This document shows, piece after piece, positions 1-10,864 of a stretch of DNA of 64,000 bases (the first letter of the stretch is position 1; every line of letters begins with the position of its first letter). The notes beneath the pieces are model-generated. The model did not search any database and was not told the DNA's origin. It saw only the letters and a list, made by a program, of their open reading frames with translations. Origin of the DNA: Paramacrobiotus metropolitanus (lineage: Eukaryota > Tardigrada > Eutardigrada > Parachela > Macrobiotidae); assembly GCF_019649055.1 (NCBI RefSeq), contig NW_026570226.1, forward strand, positions 2,790,001-2,854,000, read 5' to 3'. Made by a program: the position numbers and the translations under genes.

Positions 1-223
1 GCCAAACTACACCCCTGATTCATAGCTACACGCATATCAGTAAGGGTCAATCTAACTGCGAAGCGCAATTACACATGGTGGCAAACGTAGTGTAATGGCC
101 ATCGTGCTAAGCGCTAACATCGCGCTGAATATGCGTTAGCTGCACCTTTACGTGCTCATCATCCGGACGGGCTTGTATTGTACATGGCCATTACAAAATA
201 GCTGTCCCTTTACCGAAACACTG

Positions 224-394
224 TTAAAGCACATAATGCATGGATCGCACATTCCCAACAGCAGAAGACTTGGAGAAATTCAATTTTATTAATTTTTCCG
301 CGGTCGAGAAGATGCGATCATCAGGCACACGGGTTTGTGAGGCATCATATACCGAAAAAACAGCGATAAGACCGGAGACGTTTACGGTGCACAT
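224..394 (-). pseudogene. Decayed duplicate of the first exon of the secreted-protein gene at 5691
   Basis: The open frame starts at 394 and reads a signal-peptide-like segment, SGLIAVFSVYDASQTR, that matches SGLITILSWCGASQTR at the start of the gene beginning at 5691. It hits a stop (224) before the homologous splice donor would be reached, although the DNA beyond the stop still resembles the other copy around its GTAA stretch. The upstream DNA of both copies also matches in patches (about 420-500 with 5690-5760; 1060-1420 with 6360-6500), so a segment including the promoter was duplicated. Seen: homology and the stop. Inferred: a relic. The rest of this copy may lie left of the window. Confidence 0.5.
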
Positions 395-1154
395 GTGCCT
401 CGTGTTGGAGGAGCATGAAAGTTGGATGTCGTAGCAAAATACCGACAAAGACCGCTTGCGATCAGCAAATGCGTTCATTCCAATAATCCAGTGTATAACT
501 GGATTTCGATTAACCGCGCAAACACCATGTCCGTATCTAATTTTTATGCTTGAGAGTAATAAGCGGCTGCGCACAAGCTCAGTATGGCTAAATAAGCACA
601 TGAACCGCATTTTCCGAATTTTGTGGGCATTTTCCGGTTCGTTGGGAGTTTACCCGGTCACGTATGGCATGCGTACCTTCCCTATATGTAATATGTAATT
701 AGAATTCTGCGTTATCAATAAGCGAAATCGTTGCGCCGCAATTCTTCTGCAGTCAAAGTTCAACGCTCGAAGTCCAATGGCCTTTTCCACTTTAGCTTTG
801 TTCTCAATCACTAGATACACCATACAGTATCGATAATTTTCCCTCGGATCAAAAGTAAACCCACAATTGAACGCTACATGCAACTAATATAGCGTCTTTA
901 CGCTTAGCCTAATTAAATTTATTCTTGTTTAAGCGCAAGGTATCCCCTTTATCAGCGGAAAAACACATATATCTACGGAAATCCAGATGGCAGTGTCTGT
1001 TATCATCTAATAAAATAAAGGGCAGCGCACTAATTAACGTAGAAACAGTTATTTACACCGATTTACAGTACTATCTTTTCCGCTTGACGGAGCCGGATGT
1101 ACTGGATACAGCTGCCAGACTGGCCGCTGCTGACTACATAACTCGCAAAAAATC

Positions 1155-1225
1155 TGCCGATTGCGGGAATCGAACCCGCGTCCTCTATACTCTAAGGCCG
1201 AGAGAGGCACCACTAGGCTATCGGC
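1155..1225 (-). tRNA. tRNA-like Pol III unit, anticodon unclear
   Basis: A 71-nt unit on the minus strand has a perfect T-arm (GCGGG, loop TTCGATT, CCCGC), a 6-bp acceptor helix GCCGAT/ATCGGC with a mismatch at the seventh pair, a consensus B box GGTTCGATTCC, an A-box match TAGCCTAGTGG and a run of six T two bases after the 3' end, as expected for Pol III termination. The anticodon arm is odd: the best 7-base loop (stem CTCT/AGAG, loop CGGCCTT) lacks U33, and the A box sits two bases too early. It may be a tRNA pseudogene, a tRNA-derived SINE head or an unusual tRNA. No isotype is assigned. Confidence 0.5.
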
Positions 1226-1563
1226 GTACAGCCGAATATCGTGAGATATTCTCCGTACAGCCGGCAACCTAACGAACAGAGCCACGCTCCTAACACAGCC
1301 CACTGCGCCTTAAACATGACAGCACGAATTAAGCTTGCCAGAAAATGCACTGTGACAATGCAGTAATGCTCTGTAAAAAATCGTTCTCAGTCTGTTTTGC
1401 TTCATTTCTATGTTAAAAATGGTGTGCACAAAAACTAATTTATTTGCACAAAAGCAGCTGAGCGTATGCGGATTTCTAAGAAACCAGCGAAAGTCGGGGA
1501 GGTCAAAAATGATAGAATTCATAGCACATTTACTTTTTAATGTACGGTGAAGGCTTCCATGGG

Positions 1564-4460
1564 TCAGCCACTTTCCACCACAAGACCAGTGTTTTCATAG
1601 CAACGCGTGTATAAGAAAAGGGAACACCAAAACCGCTGTGCGCCCTCCTGATGAAAGATTTGCACCCGGTTCTTCTCCAGTCTGGCCACGGACAAGTCAA
1701 AGGATCCGTTGACCGGGCGCACGGTGTACTCCGTCCACATGGGATTCCCGTACACTTCCAAATACGTGGACATGGACATTTGCTGCAAGTACACTGTGTG
1801 TCTCAATTACTTTCAGCATCAAATCTCTTCAGCTTTCTCATTACAAGCTGCTAGAGAGAAATGACCCGGCACATGGTGCCATCATCCACAAATATGATGA
1901 CATTCGCTCACACTGAAACGCTTTTTTTAGGAACGGAATGTTGTGTAACACTACCGGTTTTCGTGCCAATAAGTACCATTCATTTGGTTTCGCTCATTTG
2001 ATTCCAGATCCTATGTATAACTGGTAAAATAAATTTGATTGGAGGATGCTATAAAACAGTGTGAAGAACTGTCGTTAAGTGCGCGCAAGTGAAAACTTCG
2101 GTACACACACGGCAATTTGCTACCATGAAGCAGCCATGGTCCTTGACAAACCTGAGGCGCGGCCCGATCTTGACGCGTCGGAGTGTTAAACGCAAACCGA
2201 TGCACACGTAACACTCCAGACCCTTTATACGTCATCTGGAACTGCTGATCGGCTATCTGCCGGATTTCTTGAACAAATGGCGGCTCGGCTACACCTACAT
2301 AAGAACCACCAGTTGAGGAATTACAGTATATCTCGGCTTTTACGATGAGGCAGGTAAATGGTGGAAGGAATTTAGAGTGGCGTGTTGTTCACATACTGCT
2401 GTTGATGTTTCTTAGCCGGCGCAACATCAGCGGAGACACAACGCGTCGAAACTGCGCGGAATGCTGGAGTTCTCTCCATTGCCCCTCGATCAGCACGTGA
2501 TCGGCACACGTCAGGGTCGAAAAACCAAAAATATCTAAATTTTTATACTGCATAATAATTTTCGGCTAATGGTATGACATTTACCACATTCAGCGTTGGT
2601 AATGGTGTCGATGGATCCAAGGACATGCGAATGGTACGGTTGCGGGAAAATTGGCCGTTCTGATCCCTTTTGCATACGACTGCGTGCTATCACGGTAAAG
2701 GTAAGCTCTCCGTTGACGCCCATGGCGGCGGTAGTCTGCAGTGAATTCATCCGCGCTCATTACTGCTCGTGACCATGCGTCCATGCATTGCGTTCGTCGG
2801 CGTACCTGGATTATGTCTTTCTCAGGATGCAGTGACTGTTCGACGATCTCGCCAATTATTATCCGGAGAGAAATGTTGCGGCAACTCTCCTCCGCGATCA
2901 CAACATCTCGGCTGTCCAGCTGCTTAAAAATTCGCAATCGCCGTGGAGTACCGCAGCTTTGATTATCCGCATCTGCCGAGAATTATAACAGCAAAGATAT
3001 ATTAACAAAGTTTTCCTAAGTCCTTTTTCATGCAGCATGCGCCGTTTTTACAGGACATGCCCGGGTCTGGTACGATAATTACGCGTTTGAGGACGTTTAC
3101 GCTATATTGTTACGGGACTTGGCCAACACAGTACTTCCCTTAAAGCTTGTTTCTTCTGTTGAGAGGTACGCCACAAATGTGAGAAACTTGCTGCATACCG
3201 GTATCAAGGAATTTGAAATCCGTGGACGCTGCGGCGGTTACGATAGTCCGTACAGAGGGTGAGCAACCCACATTCGCACACTGCACAAACTGATTTTTTA
3301 AAACTTCCTTTCGTCTACAGCAACTTTTTCAAAAACATTACCCGATAGCCTGGTGTACTTTGTACTTGATAAATTTATCTGAGCTTAGTAAAGGATGTCT
3401 TTCAAAATCCAGGAAGAAAAACCTGGAGCGGGGTAGTAAAACAGTGCGTTTCAAAACTGGAATGCCTTTCGCAAAACAAATTCCTAAAAATCCCCCCTTA
3501 TCGATCAGTACATACGAAATGCATTAAAATGTTACAGAATCAATGCTCTTTAAGACAATTGTAATTCGGTTTTGATCAAAGCCATGGTTGAGTTTTTCTG
3601 GACGTCGGCTCCCAAAACTGACCGGAGGTCCAGAAAACATCTGCCATTCTCTAACAAATTGTCCATTCGTCCTGAATTTCATAGAATATCTTCTACAAGC
3701 CTGTCTAAATCAATATTTGTTTATATCAAAGCGAATTCGGCATCGGCGGTTTTTTTTGCCACGAGTTTCCCACTGCATAAGCCAGACGCTGCATTGAAAG
3801 TGTAAATCCCCCATTTTTTAATACTTCTGTTTTTTTCCCTCGGGATCCTGAAAAAGGTTTTCACACAACTTTATACTTTTTCATATAGCCCTTAAAATCT
3901 AAAATTATAAACTGAATGTGACCGAAAAAATTCTTGCTTCATTTAACGATCATTTAAAAACAAAAATACAAAGTGAAACGTTTTGTCTGGGTTTTTTTCG
4001 CCGATCGCGGATACTTGTGGTCACTTTATGTCATGTGTGCGCAAAATCTTAATGGAAAATTAGTTGTTTTCCGTTCACAGAGCGCTAAGGAAAAAAACTG
4101 CATCAGCGGATTTAACAGGACTTGAGTCCAAAAGTTACAAATAATTTTCTACCAAAAGTGTGCCAATGTGGGTGGCTCACCCTCTGTATCTCCTCGAATG
4201 TACCGTGATACGGCCAGGGCACAGTGCGCTTATACACCAACGTCACTGTTTCATTGTTGACAGTTATATTCTGTGCAGTAAAAAATGTCAGATAATCCGT
4301 CGAAGCTTCTAAACACAGCGACAATAACCAAATTAAGACTGTATCAGCATGTACATTTTAGGCGGCCTTTCGTCCCACGATGAAACCGGTTTTTCAACCT
4401 TAACACATTAAACGGTTTTTGAACGCTGTATATTATGTCACCTGGGTTATCATGTTCCAT
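1564..4460 (-). CDS. Unrecognised secreted protein, seven exons (326 aa)
   Basis: Exons (minus): 4460-4442, 4338-4181, 3280-3199, 2972-2806, 2735-2585, 2336-2152, 1782-1564. All junctions are GT-AG, phases agree throughout and the total is 981 nt. The first exon codes MEHDNP and joins in phase 1 to VLIWLLSLCLEAS, giving a signal peptide split by an intron. The rest has scattered cysteines and N-glycosylation sequons (for example NIT) and no second hydrophobic segment, so the product is probably secreted. I recognise no domain. The start codon lies only 17 bases beyond the stop of the upstream gene on the same strand, which suggests a shared transcript or very tight packing. Exon choice is by eye; the weakest call is 3280-3199. 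Confidence 0.55.
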
Positions 4461-4476
4461 TGCCAATCAAATGTCT

Positions 4477-5691
4477 CTAGGACTCTCTGCTTGGGGGCGT
4501 TGTCTCTGGCGCCCTCATATCGATGGTGAAGTGTGTGGACAGCGGTGTTGACTCGTCCATTGTAGCATTGAAATCCTGTTCGGACGCTACACACCAGTCG
4601 TTCCATAGCCGGTAAAAGATAATCTTGGATTGCTTACAAGGCCCGAAAGGGTATAGAGAGCGCCGCTCAGACAGACACCGTAGTGGTGCTCGACCAGCTG
4701 GGCACCGGAGGGTATGGCTGGACCGTACGCGTACGATATGGCGAACTGGTTCGGTTTGTGGTTCGCCATTTGCGTTACCGACATAACGCTATGGAAAGCA
4801 CCGCTTAAACCTGCAAAGTACTGAAAGGTTTGTATCTGTAGTATGAAAACTGTGTCGCGTCTCCGTCGACGTACTGCGATTGACGGAGTCCATTTTGTCC
4901 AGAGTGCATTCGTCTGGATCGATCTGGAAGGCGCCCATAATGTACCAGCGCACAGCCAGCTGGTAGAAAGATGCCGGTTGTCCGTTGACGCTCTGCAAAA
5001 TTGGAGGGTTTCTTTCCGCGCAGCAAAAAACACCGCACGTCCGGTAGACCGAACATTGATAGAATTACCTGGTAACGTACCACATCCATTCCTTTCTCCT
5101 TGGGAGCGAAAGCGATGCCGGTTTCCGTGATACCGCCAGCCGGATGGCTTTGTATGGTAGCATGGAGACTTGTGTTGACCATGGTGAACGTCACCTGTTG
5201 CAAGTTAAGAGAAGTGACCAGGAGTTTGTAACCAAACTAAACCTATGTAATCTCACCAAACCAGTTGTTCCACCGTACCTCTTTGATATTGCTGTTCGTC
5301 AAAGTGACCTCTGCGTTCAGTGCAAACGGAATACATCGTTGGAAAGAAATTACCGCCTTTGCGGTGTTTTGTAAAGTTAGGCAGTATTCGTAAGGATGCT
5401 CGGAAGTGGCATCTTTAGACAAAAATTCAAAGCTGCTTCCAGTTGATGAGCTGATGTTATTATCCGGGATATCTACCAGCAAATATATTACTAACAACCT
5501 TGATTCTTTTCGATTAGGTTCCCGTTACCAAAAACACTCCGTACTGCGCGCACGTGATCGATCGCATCCGCTCCCCTGCGGAAGGCTTGGAGGAATTCAC
5601 GGGGCAGCCGGGTTTGTGAGGCACCACACCACGAGAGGATAGTGATTAGCCCTGAAAAGGTTATGGTTAAAAACTCATGATTGTTAAGCAT
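4477..5691 (-). CDS. Unrecognised secreted protein, six exons (300 aa)
   Basis: Exons (minus): 5691-5499, 5472-5279, 5194-5069, 4992-4885, 4820-4638, 4575-4477; the sum is 903 nt in one frame. The first exon has a signal peptide (LTITFSGLITILSWCGA). The mature part is rich in polar and aromatic residues with few cysteines, and the last exon contains an N-glycosylation site (NAT) and ends at TAG. The intron between 5499 and 5472 would be only 26 bases, which is very short and could mean a misplaced boundary. The donor at 4885 (GTCAAT) is weak but keeps frame. No family recognised. A decayed paralogue of exon 1 lies at 394-224. Confidence 0.5.
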
Positions 5692-6927
5692 CGAAGTTAA
5701 ATATTATCGTTTTAAGAAAATACCAATAAAAAGCGCTTGTAATCGACGTTGTGCAGATAGTAATCCACCAGTGCCTTTCATTACAGTTACTCAGCAATGC
5801 ACAACTTTGTTTCAGGAAACTGCTTAATCAGTGTATTGCATTTGTGTTTCTAAAAGCATGAAGTGGCTGATGAAACTGCTGTGTGAGGAATTCGGTGATG
5901 AACCTTTGCCGGGAATTTGCCCGTGAGTTGGAAATTCTTCGGTCACGGTATGCAGTTTGCGCCTCACTACACGTTATGCAAAATTCTCCGTTATCAGTGA
6001 CCGGAATCGGTACACCGCTGTTACTCAGCAATCAAGGTTCAAACCACTGCTCAGTAGCGTTTTTTGTTTTAAATACGCTTCGAATCTGTTGCACTTAATA
6101 ACAGCACTTATTCCAGATTTTAAAAAGCCGTTGGTTTCAAATGTAATAGATATGTGTTTTAAATATTTTTTTAAAATATAATGTCTGTAATTGGAACGTC
6201 TTGCTTTTCATGAAACCGAAGGACTGTACGATTAACCACATTCTGTCTCTTTTTACGTACGCACAAAAGTCATAAAATCCGTCTTGGTGAACGGAAACAT
6301 TTATCCAAAGTCAGATCACCGTGCCTGGTACTTTTATCGGAAGCGCATCCGCACAAGCAATCCATGCGTAGCTGTTTACACTGTACTTTCAGCTTGACGG
6401 AGCCGAAAAATTGCACAAGCGACGAAAAATTCAAATTTCGGCTTAACAGACAATGCGCAGTGATACTCGGTAAAAATCGTTTTCGTTTGCTTGATCGCAT
6501 TTCCTTGTTACAGTGACGTGCGAAGCGACCGGGTATGTTACATGCATCGCCGGTCTCATATACCATGCACAGGACAATAAGGTCACTCTTTGTTTCAGTT
6601 TAGCTTATTGAAATGTTGCGTCAAACTGGGCGGTTAATTACCGGCAACGAAAGCCTCTTCACAAAGCCGGTTTGACGTCTTTCCGGTTATTAGATGCTTC
6701 AGCTACGTCCGGATGCTTTCATCCCGTTCACGTGATGCACTTATCTCAACAGCGCGCACACCACTTGTATTAATCGGATTGTTTGCAAAGCTTAATAAGC
6801 TCCGGTATCCGGCAATCTCGGCTGGATTGTTGGCAGATTTGAGCGCGGCGGAATCTGCTGATAAATCCCAGGTTTCTAGATAAAATCGCGGTAGAAGTCA
6901 ACGTCTAACAGATTTTGTCAGCATATT
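5692..6927. other. Intergenic, upstream of the 5691 gene
   Basis: No gene is supported. Around 6360-6500 the sequence resembles 1060-1420 (shared GCTTGACGGAGCCG and a following stretch), indicating duplicated non-coding DNA between the two copies of the secreted-protein gene. Confidence 0.4.
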
Positions 6928-7680
6928 ATGGCACCAGTTCGCTTATTTTGCACACGCAGTGCCGGTCTGATTATTTTGCTTGGTTGTTTAGCGTGGAGGT
7001 GCGAAGGACGGGCATGGTTCCGTAATCCGCTAAGACATTCCAGCGCAGTCTTGCCGTCGCTGAAAGGTTCTGCTCAACACACCAGGCATCGAAAAACTGT
7101 GGTAAGACACGTAATCATTTTGTTCTTTTTAAGGAACTGATGTTTAATGCTTTCTAGCAGTTTTGTGACTGCTTTAAACGCACGTGTGTTAAAATATTTG
7201 TTTACGATTTTGTTGCCGACGGAGCGTTTCCGGCAGAAGTGGCTTGATAAAAATTATTATCGTTATTCCGATTCTGATGTTTTATTTCTGATGAAATTTA
7301 TTTAAACTGGGATGATAAAATCTAAGCAGGACCGGTAAAGCTGAAAAATGTGGGAAAGTGTGAACTTTTGTGACCTTTACATAAATTTCCCAGCCGTCGT
7401 ATTTAGAGACGCAATATCGATCCATGACGAGCTGATTCCGGAATTCGTGTTGAGACGCTCTTGTTACATTGTAATAACAGGTACATTTTAATAGGCTTTA
7501 TATCCCGGCAAAATGGCGCCGCTGCTGCTTTATCAACCGGTGAGCCGCTTCACTGGAACCCCAGAAGCTGCGTTCACTAAGCCGGACGGTAACCCAGGCT
7601 TTCGCGGCGCTCAAGTGCCGGTTAAGCGCAACTGCCGTTGGGCTCCCAGTGTCAGCCACATGGGATACGCTTTCCTGTGA
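6928..7680 (+). CDS. Candidate small secreted peptide precursor (119 aa)
   Basis: Exon 1 (6928-7101, 58 codons) starts MAPVRLFCTRSAGLIILLGC, a convincing signal peptide, and ends at GTG|GTAAGA in phase 0. The next in-phase acceptor (TTTTAATAG, exon from 7495) opens a 62-codon frame that ends at 7680. The predicted mature chain has a dibasic KR 17 residues before the C-terminus (VPVKRNCRWAPSVSHMGYAF), which would release a short C-terminal peptide. It resembles a neuropeptide or peptide-hormone precursor in layout only; no known peptide family is recognised. The second exon is inferred from phase and open frame; exon 1 alone is safer. Confidence 0.4.
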
Positions 7681-8690
7681 ACACTCGAGACGCCACACAT
7701 TAAGCTATGTCCAATCAATCCAACTGAAAAGCAAAAGGCTGATGCGTCCGCCACACCCGGCGAGTGGAATAATAACATTTCAGTATTACAGTTATGTTTT
7801 CCGTTAAACCGTTATGAAATATTAACAAAACACAACTGAGCAAAATATAAAAAAAGTGCAGAATGATAGTTATCATACTTACGTAAGGTATCATGTTCAT
7901 GGCAGGTGATGGTGTTTTCTTAAACTACTGTTCTGTTTTAGCTTATTTTTTTTACTCTTGTTAGCAATCAGCCTTTCGTTTTAGTTGATTCTGTACTGTT
8001 CGCTGCAATAAATACATTGCGGTGCAGCATAATACTGTAGTGTGCAGTGAGAAAGCTATACGCAAGCAGACGATCTCTTTATTTCCGGTGCGAGTGCAAA
8101 GTAAATCATTGATCCATAAGGAAATCGTTACTTGTAAGGATCGATCGAAACTGATTGTAGAGATTTCAGTAACAACGCACGTTAATTACTGATAACTAAG
8201 GAAAAGAAAGGAGTCTTGACGCGGTTCCGACATTCTGATTTCTACAGGTCGGTGTTTCCTTTCTTAGATTCCCAGTGCATCGGAGCGCATTTGTCTTGAA
8301 GCGGCTTCTTGCCAGTGATACGTGTTCTTTTAGCTTGCAAATACATAAAACAAAATGCAGGTAGTGTCATTCATGTGTTTAATATAATTACTTCTTTCAA
8401 AAATTAATCTGTTTGGTGCATACTGAAACAAACCAGTAAAAAGTAACACAAACAATATTGTACGAGTAAGCAGGAAAATCTAAAATGCGTACATTAAAAA
8501 ATTAGCAAAATGTTTTGTCTAACATTTTGGAAAAATGATCACCACTTATTAACTGCAGCGTCAAATTACGAAATCGATCGTGTTGAGATTCAATAAATTG
8601 TTATGTATTATGACAATAACGTGCTATATCACATATACCTTGAGTTTACCTGGTTGCGGAAATTGCTGCATTATCTTTAAACGTAATAGT
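7681..8690. other. Intergenic stretch
   Basis: AT-rich sequence without an open frame that I can connect to a family. Nothing further seen. Confidence 0.4.
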
Positions 8691-8756
8691 TATTGTGGAA
8701 CAATCACGCTTGACTGGACTTTATCAAACTTCCGTCCCAATTTGTTCGCGCAATGA

Positions 8757-8950
8757 TAATAAAATCATTGATTTTATGATGTGCACTTCTTCTACGACCT
8801 ACGAGTATCTAATGACAGGAAATAATGTTATCGATGGAGCTGAGAAGTCGATTTTATGCCATTTGTTTCCACAGACTTATGACGAAAACGCTTACCATTA
8901 CGATAAGAGGGGAAACAAAATCTCCTGCACTGACACGATAAAAGACATTT
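8757..8950 (+). promoter_or_regulatory. Upstream block of gene A, repeated before gene B
   Basis: About 190 bases here align with 10618-10790: shared blocks include GATTTTATGATG, GATTTTATG.CATTTGTTTC and CTTATGACGAAAA, ending in GCGATAAGAGG or ACGATAAGAGG. Each block lies 70-80 bases before the signal-peptide exon of a MAM/CTD gene, so the duplication that made genes A and B carried the promoter region with it. A 95-codon open frame crosses this block, but the copy before gene B is not open, so it is unlikely to be coding. Confidence 0.5.
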
Positions 8951-9011
8951 CTTGCGATTTCAGCGAGTACTACAACAATTAACGCTTTGTTAACATTTCC
9001 ATGAAAGCATC

Positions 9012-10488
9012 ATGGAGCGTCACATAATGCCATGGAAAGCCTTTTTCTCCGTCTTCTTCTTTCCCGGTAACAACGAATCATCGCTAGTAGCACTTAGATA
9101 TCTAGAGCAGACCAACCATGACTACAGTAATACTATGTTGTAGGGATTTTCTGCCATTCATTGGCACTATCACAACCGGAGCTTAACAGGCAAACCAAAA
9201 ACAAATGCAACTATTTGGAAGAGTGTTATACTTGGACTTCTCTGCCTTCCGGCAATGCGCTGAACTGTGATATGGACGGCGTTCCGCAGACCAACCCCAC
9301 CGCAGTTCTGGATCCTTGTCCCGGCTGGTTCCGCACGTATGTGCTGTATCCGTATGGTTTCCAGATCCTTCCAAGCGAAATAGACGCCGTACCCGAAGAG
9401 AAGCGGTACTCCCAGTTTGCGCGGTCGAAATGCTACGTCAAAGCTGCTCCCAATTCCGTCTACCCGAATATAAAATCAGCCGCAATGCGATCAGCTGTAT
9501 TGCGACCGAATGGATGCGTTAAACTGCAAACGACGTTCTGGTACCGGATGTCTGCTGCGCCGATCCTCACTGGTGACCGCAACAAAGATTACTTTCTGGA
9601 GTTGGTAGTGCACCATTCCGCGGATAATGCACCTGGTTTCATCCCGAACTGGCAGATCTGGGGCAGCTCAAGTGATTACGCTGCCTTTCCCGGTCCGAAT
9701 GAGTGGACAAGGGTCCAAACAGAATACGCAGACGATCAGTTTACTCTCAACTTCTACGCGCATCACGGTGACACTTGTAACACCACGTCCATCGATATAG
9801 ACAGCATCGACACCAAAATAGCAGGTAGTTGCCATAAATATTGTGTATCTGACAGCGGTTATTTATGCAAAAATGTTGCTTGTCTTAAAAACAAGATTTG
9901 CAGTCCCATCGACTTCCTGTACTGTAATGCCATCAGTGTCTACCATACAGGAAGTGAGCGCAACTGCCTTGCCGGACATCACTACTCTAGGTACTATAAT
10001 GTTATTCTCTGCAAGCCTTCCATCAATAGCGGTAGTAGTTTTTTTGGTAGAGTCTGTTGATCTTTATCTTAGCCGCGGCTGCGTTCACAACCGTTACACA
10101 ACCGGCCACCGCACAGCACTGCGAATTCGCTCCAGCCGTCGTCGCCCGTTGCCTTAACGGCAAAGTTACCATGCCCGCAGTGGAACCTGAGCTGAGCGAC
10201 GCCAGCGAAGCCGTGTATGCCGGTGACAACACGTACCTGTGTCGGACACATTTGCACAGCTTGCATGCATGGCTCTTGGAACAGGCTGCGAAGACGGTTC
10301 CTCACCCACCACCGAATTCGTTCACCACGGTCAACTGCCAGCGAGGAGCGCTGCAGTTCTCAGCGTCGGACCCGGACACTGCACTGTCCACAGGTTTGCA
10401 GTTCCGGGCGGCATCGGTGGATGCAAAATGCCGAAACATTTTTGCCGGATTTTTAACACAATTGGCGTTGCTACGCATGGGCATGTAA
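9012..10488 (+). CDS. Gene A: secreted MAM-like plus CTD protein (383 aa)
   Basis: Exons 9012-9066, 9144-9824 and 10073-10488, both introns in phase 1. Exon 1 codes a signal peptide (MPWKAFFSVFFFPG; an in-frame ATG at 9012 adds five residues). Exon 2 is one MAM-like module: CYTW and NCDMD at the start, WFR then YPYGFQIL, then C..L.T.FWYRMS, W.IWG, TLNFYAHHGDTC and an ID.ID...AG end. This pattern fits MAM domains (CDFE...C.W; FWY.M; W..G; IALDDI), but it is divergent. Exon 3 codes a short linker and the cysteine-rich CTD (CEFAPAVVARC, LCRTHL, NCQRGALQFS, DPDTA, KCR.IFAGFLTQL). It is nearly identical in its MAM part to genes B and C. Predicted location is extracellular; function unknown. Confidence 0.75.
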
Positions 10489-10617
10489 ACCGGTTTTGTA
10501 GCAACGGTTTTGTCCCGCGATTGAATGATCTTTTTAAACTGTGTGACCGTACTGGCTCAGTTTTATCCTTATCGGTATCAACTTGCCGTCCCACTGTGCT
10601 ACAGTCTGTATACAACG

Positions 10618-10790
10618 GGAAGATAATAAAAGCTGATTTTATGATGAGCACACCTGTTATCTGGTTTGCGAATTGTTATTCCATTAGTTGAGAGACCGAT
10701 TTTATGACATTTGTTTCTAAAGGCTTATGACGAAAAACCTTGCAGTTGCGATAAGAGGCGAAAGGAAACGTCGCGTTTTGACGACATGAT
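10618..10790 (+). promoter_or_regulatory. Upstream block of gene B, copy of 8757-8950
   Basis: Second copy of the duplicated upstream block; it lies about 75 bases before the signal-peptide exon of gene B and has several substitutions and small indels relative to the copy before gene A. Confidence 0.5.
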
Positions 10791-10864
10791 AGAATAATAT
10801 TAAAGTTATGACACTGGCTTTAGTGATGTCCCAGTTACAGATTTTTCAACATTCTTGTGAACAG

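Noticed and set aside
3054-3343. Plus-strand exon-like frame with good splice sites (WYDNYAFEDVYAILLRD region)
   Set aside because: The minus-strand exon 3280-3199 and its neighbours give a phase-consistent seven-exon gene across this region; the plus frame has no partner exons upstream.
8695-8982. 95-codon open frame before gene A
   Set aside because: The homologous block before gene B (10618-10790) is not open, and similarity is at DNA level, so it is more likely regulatory DNA.
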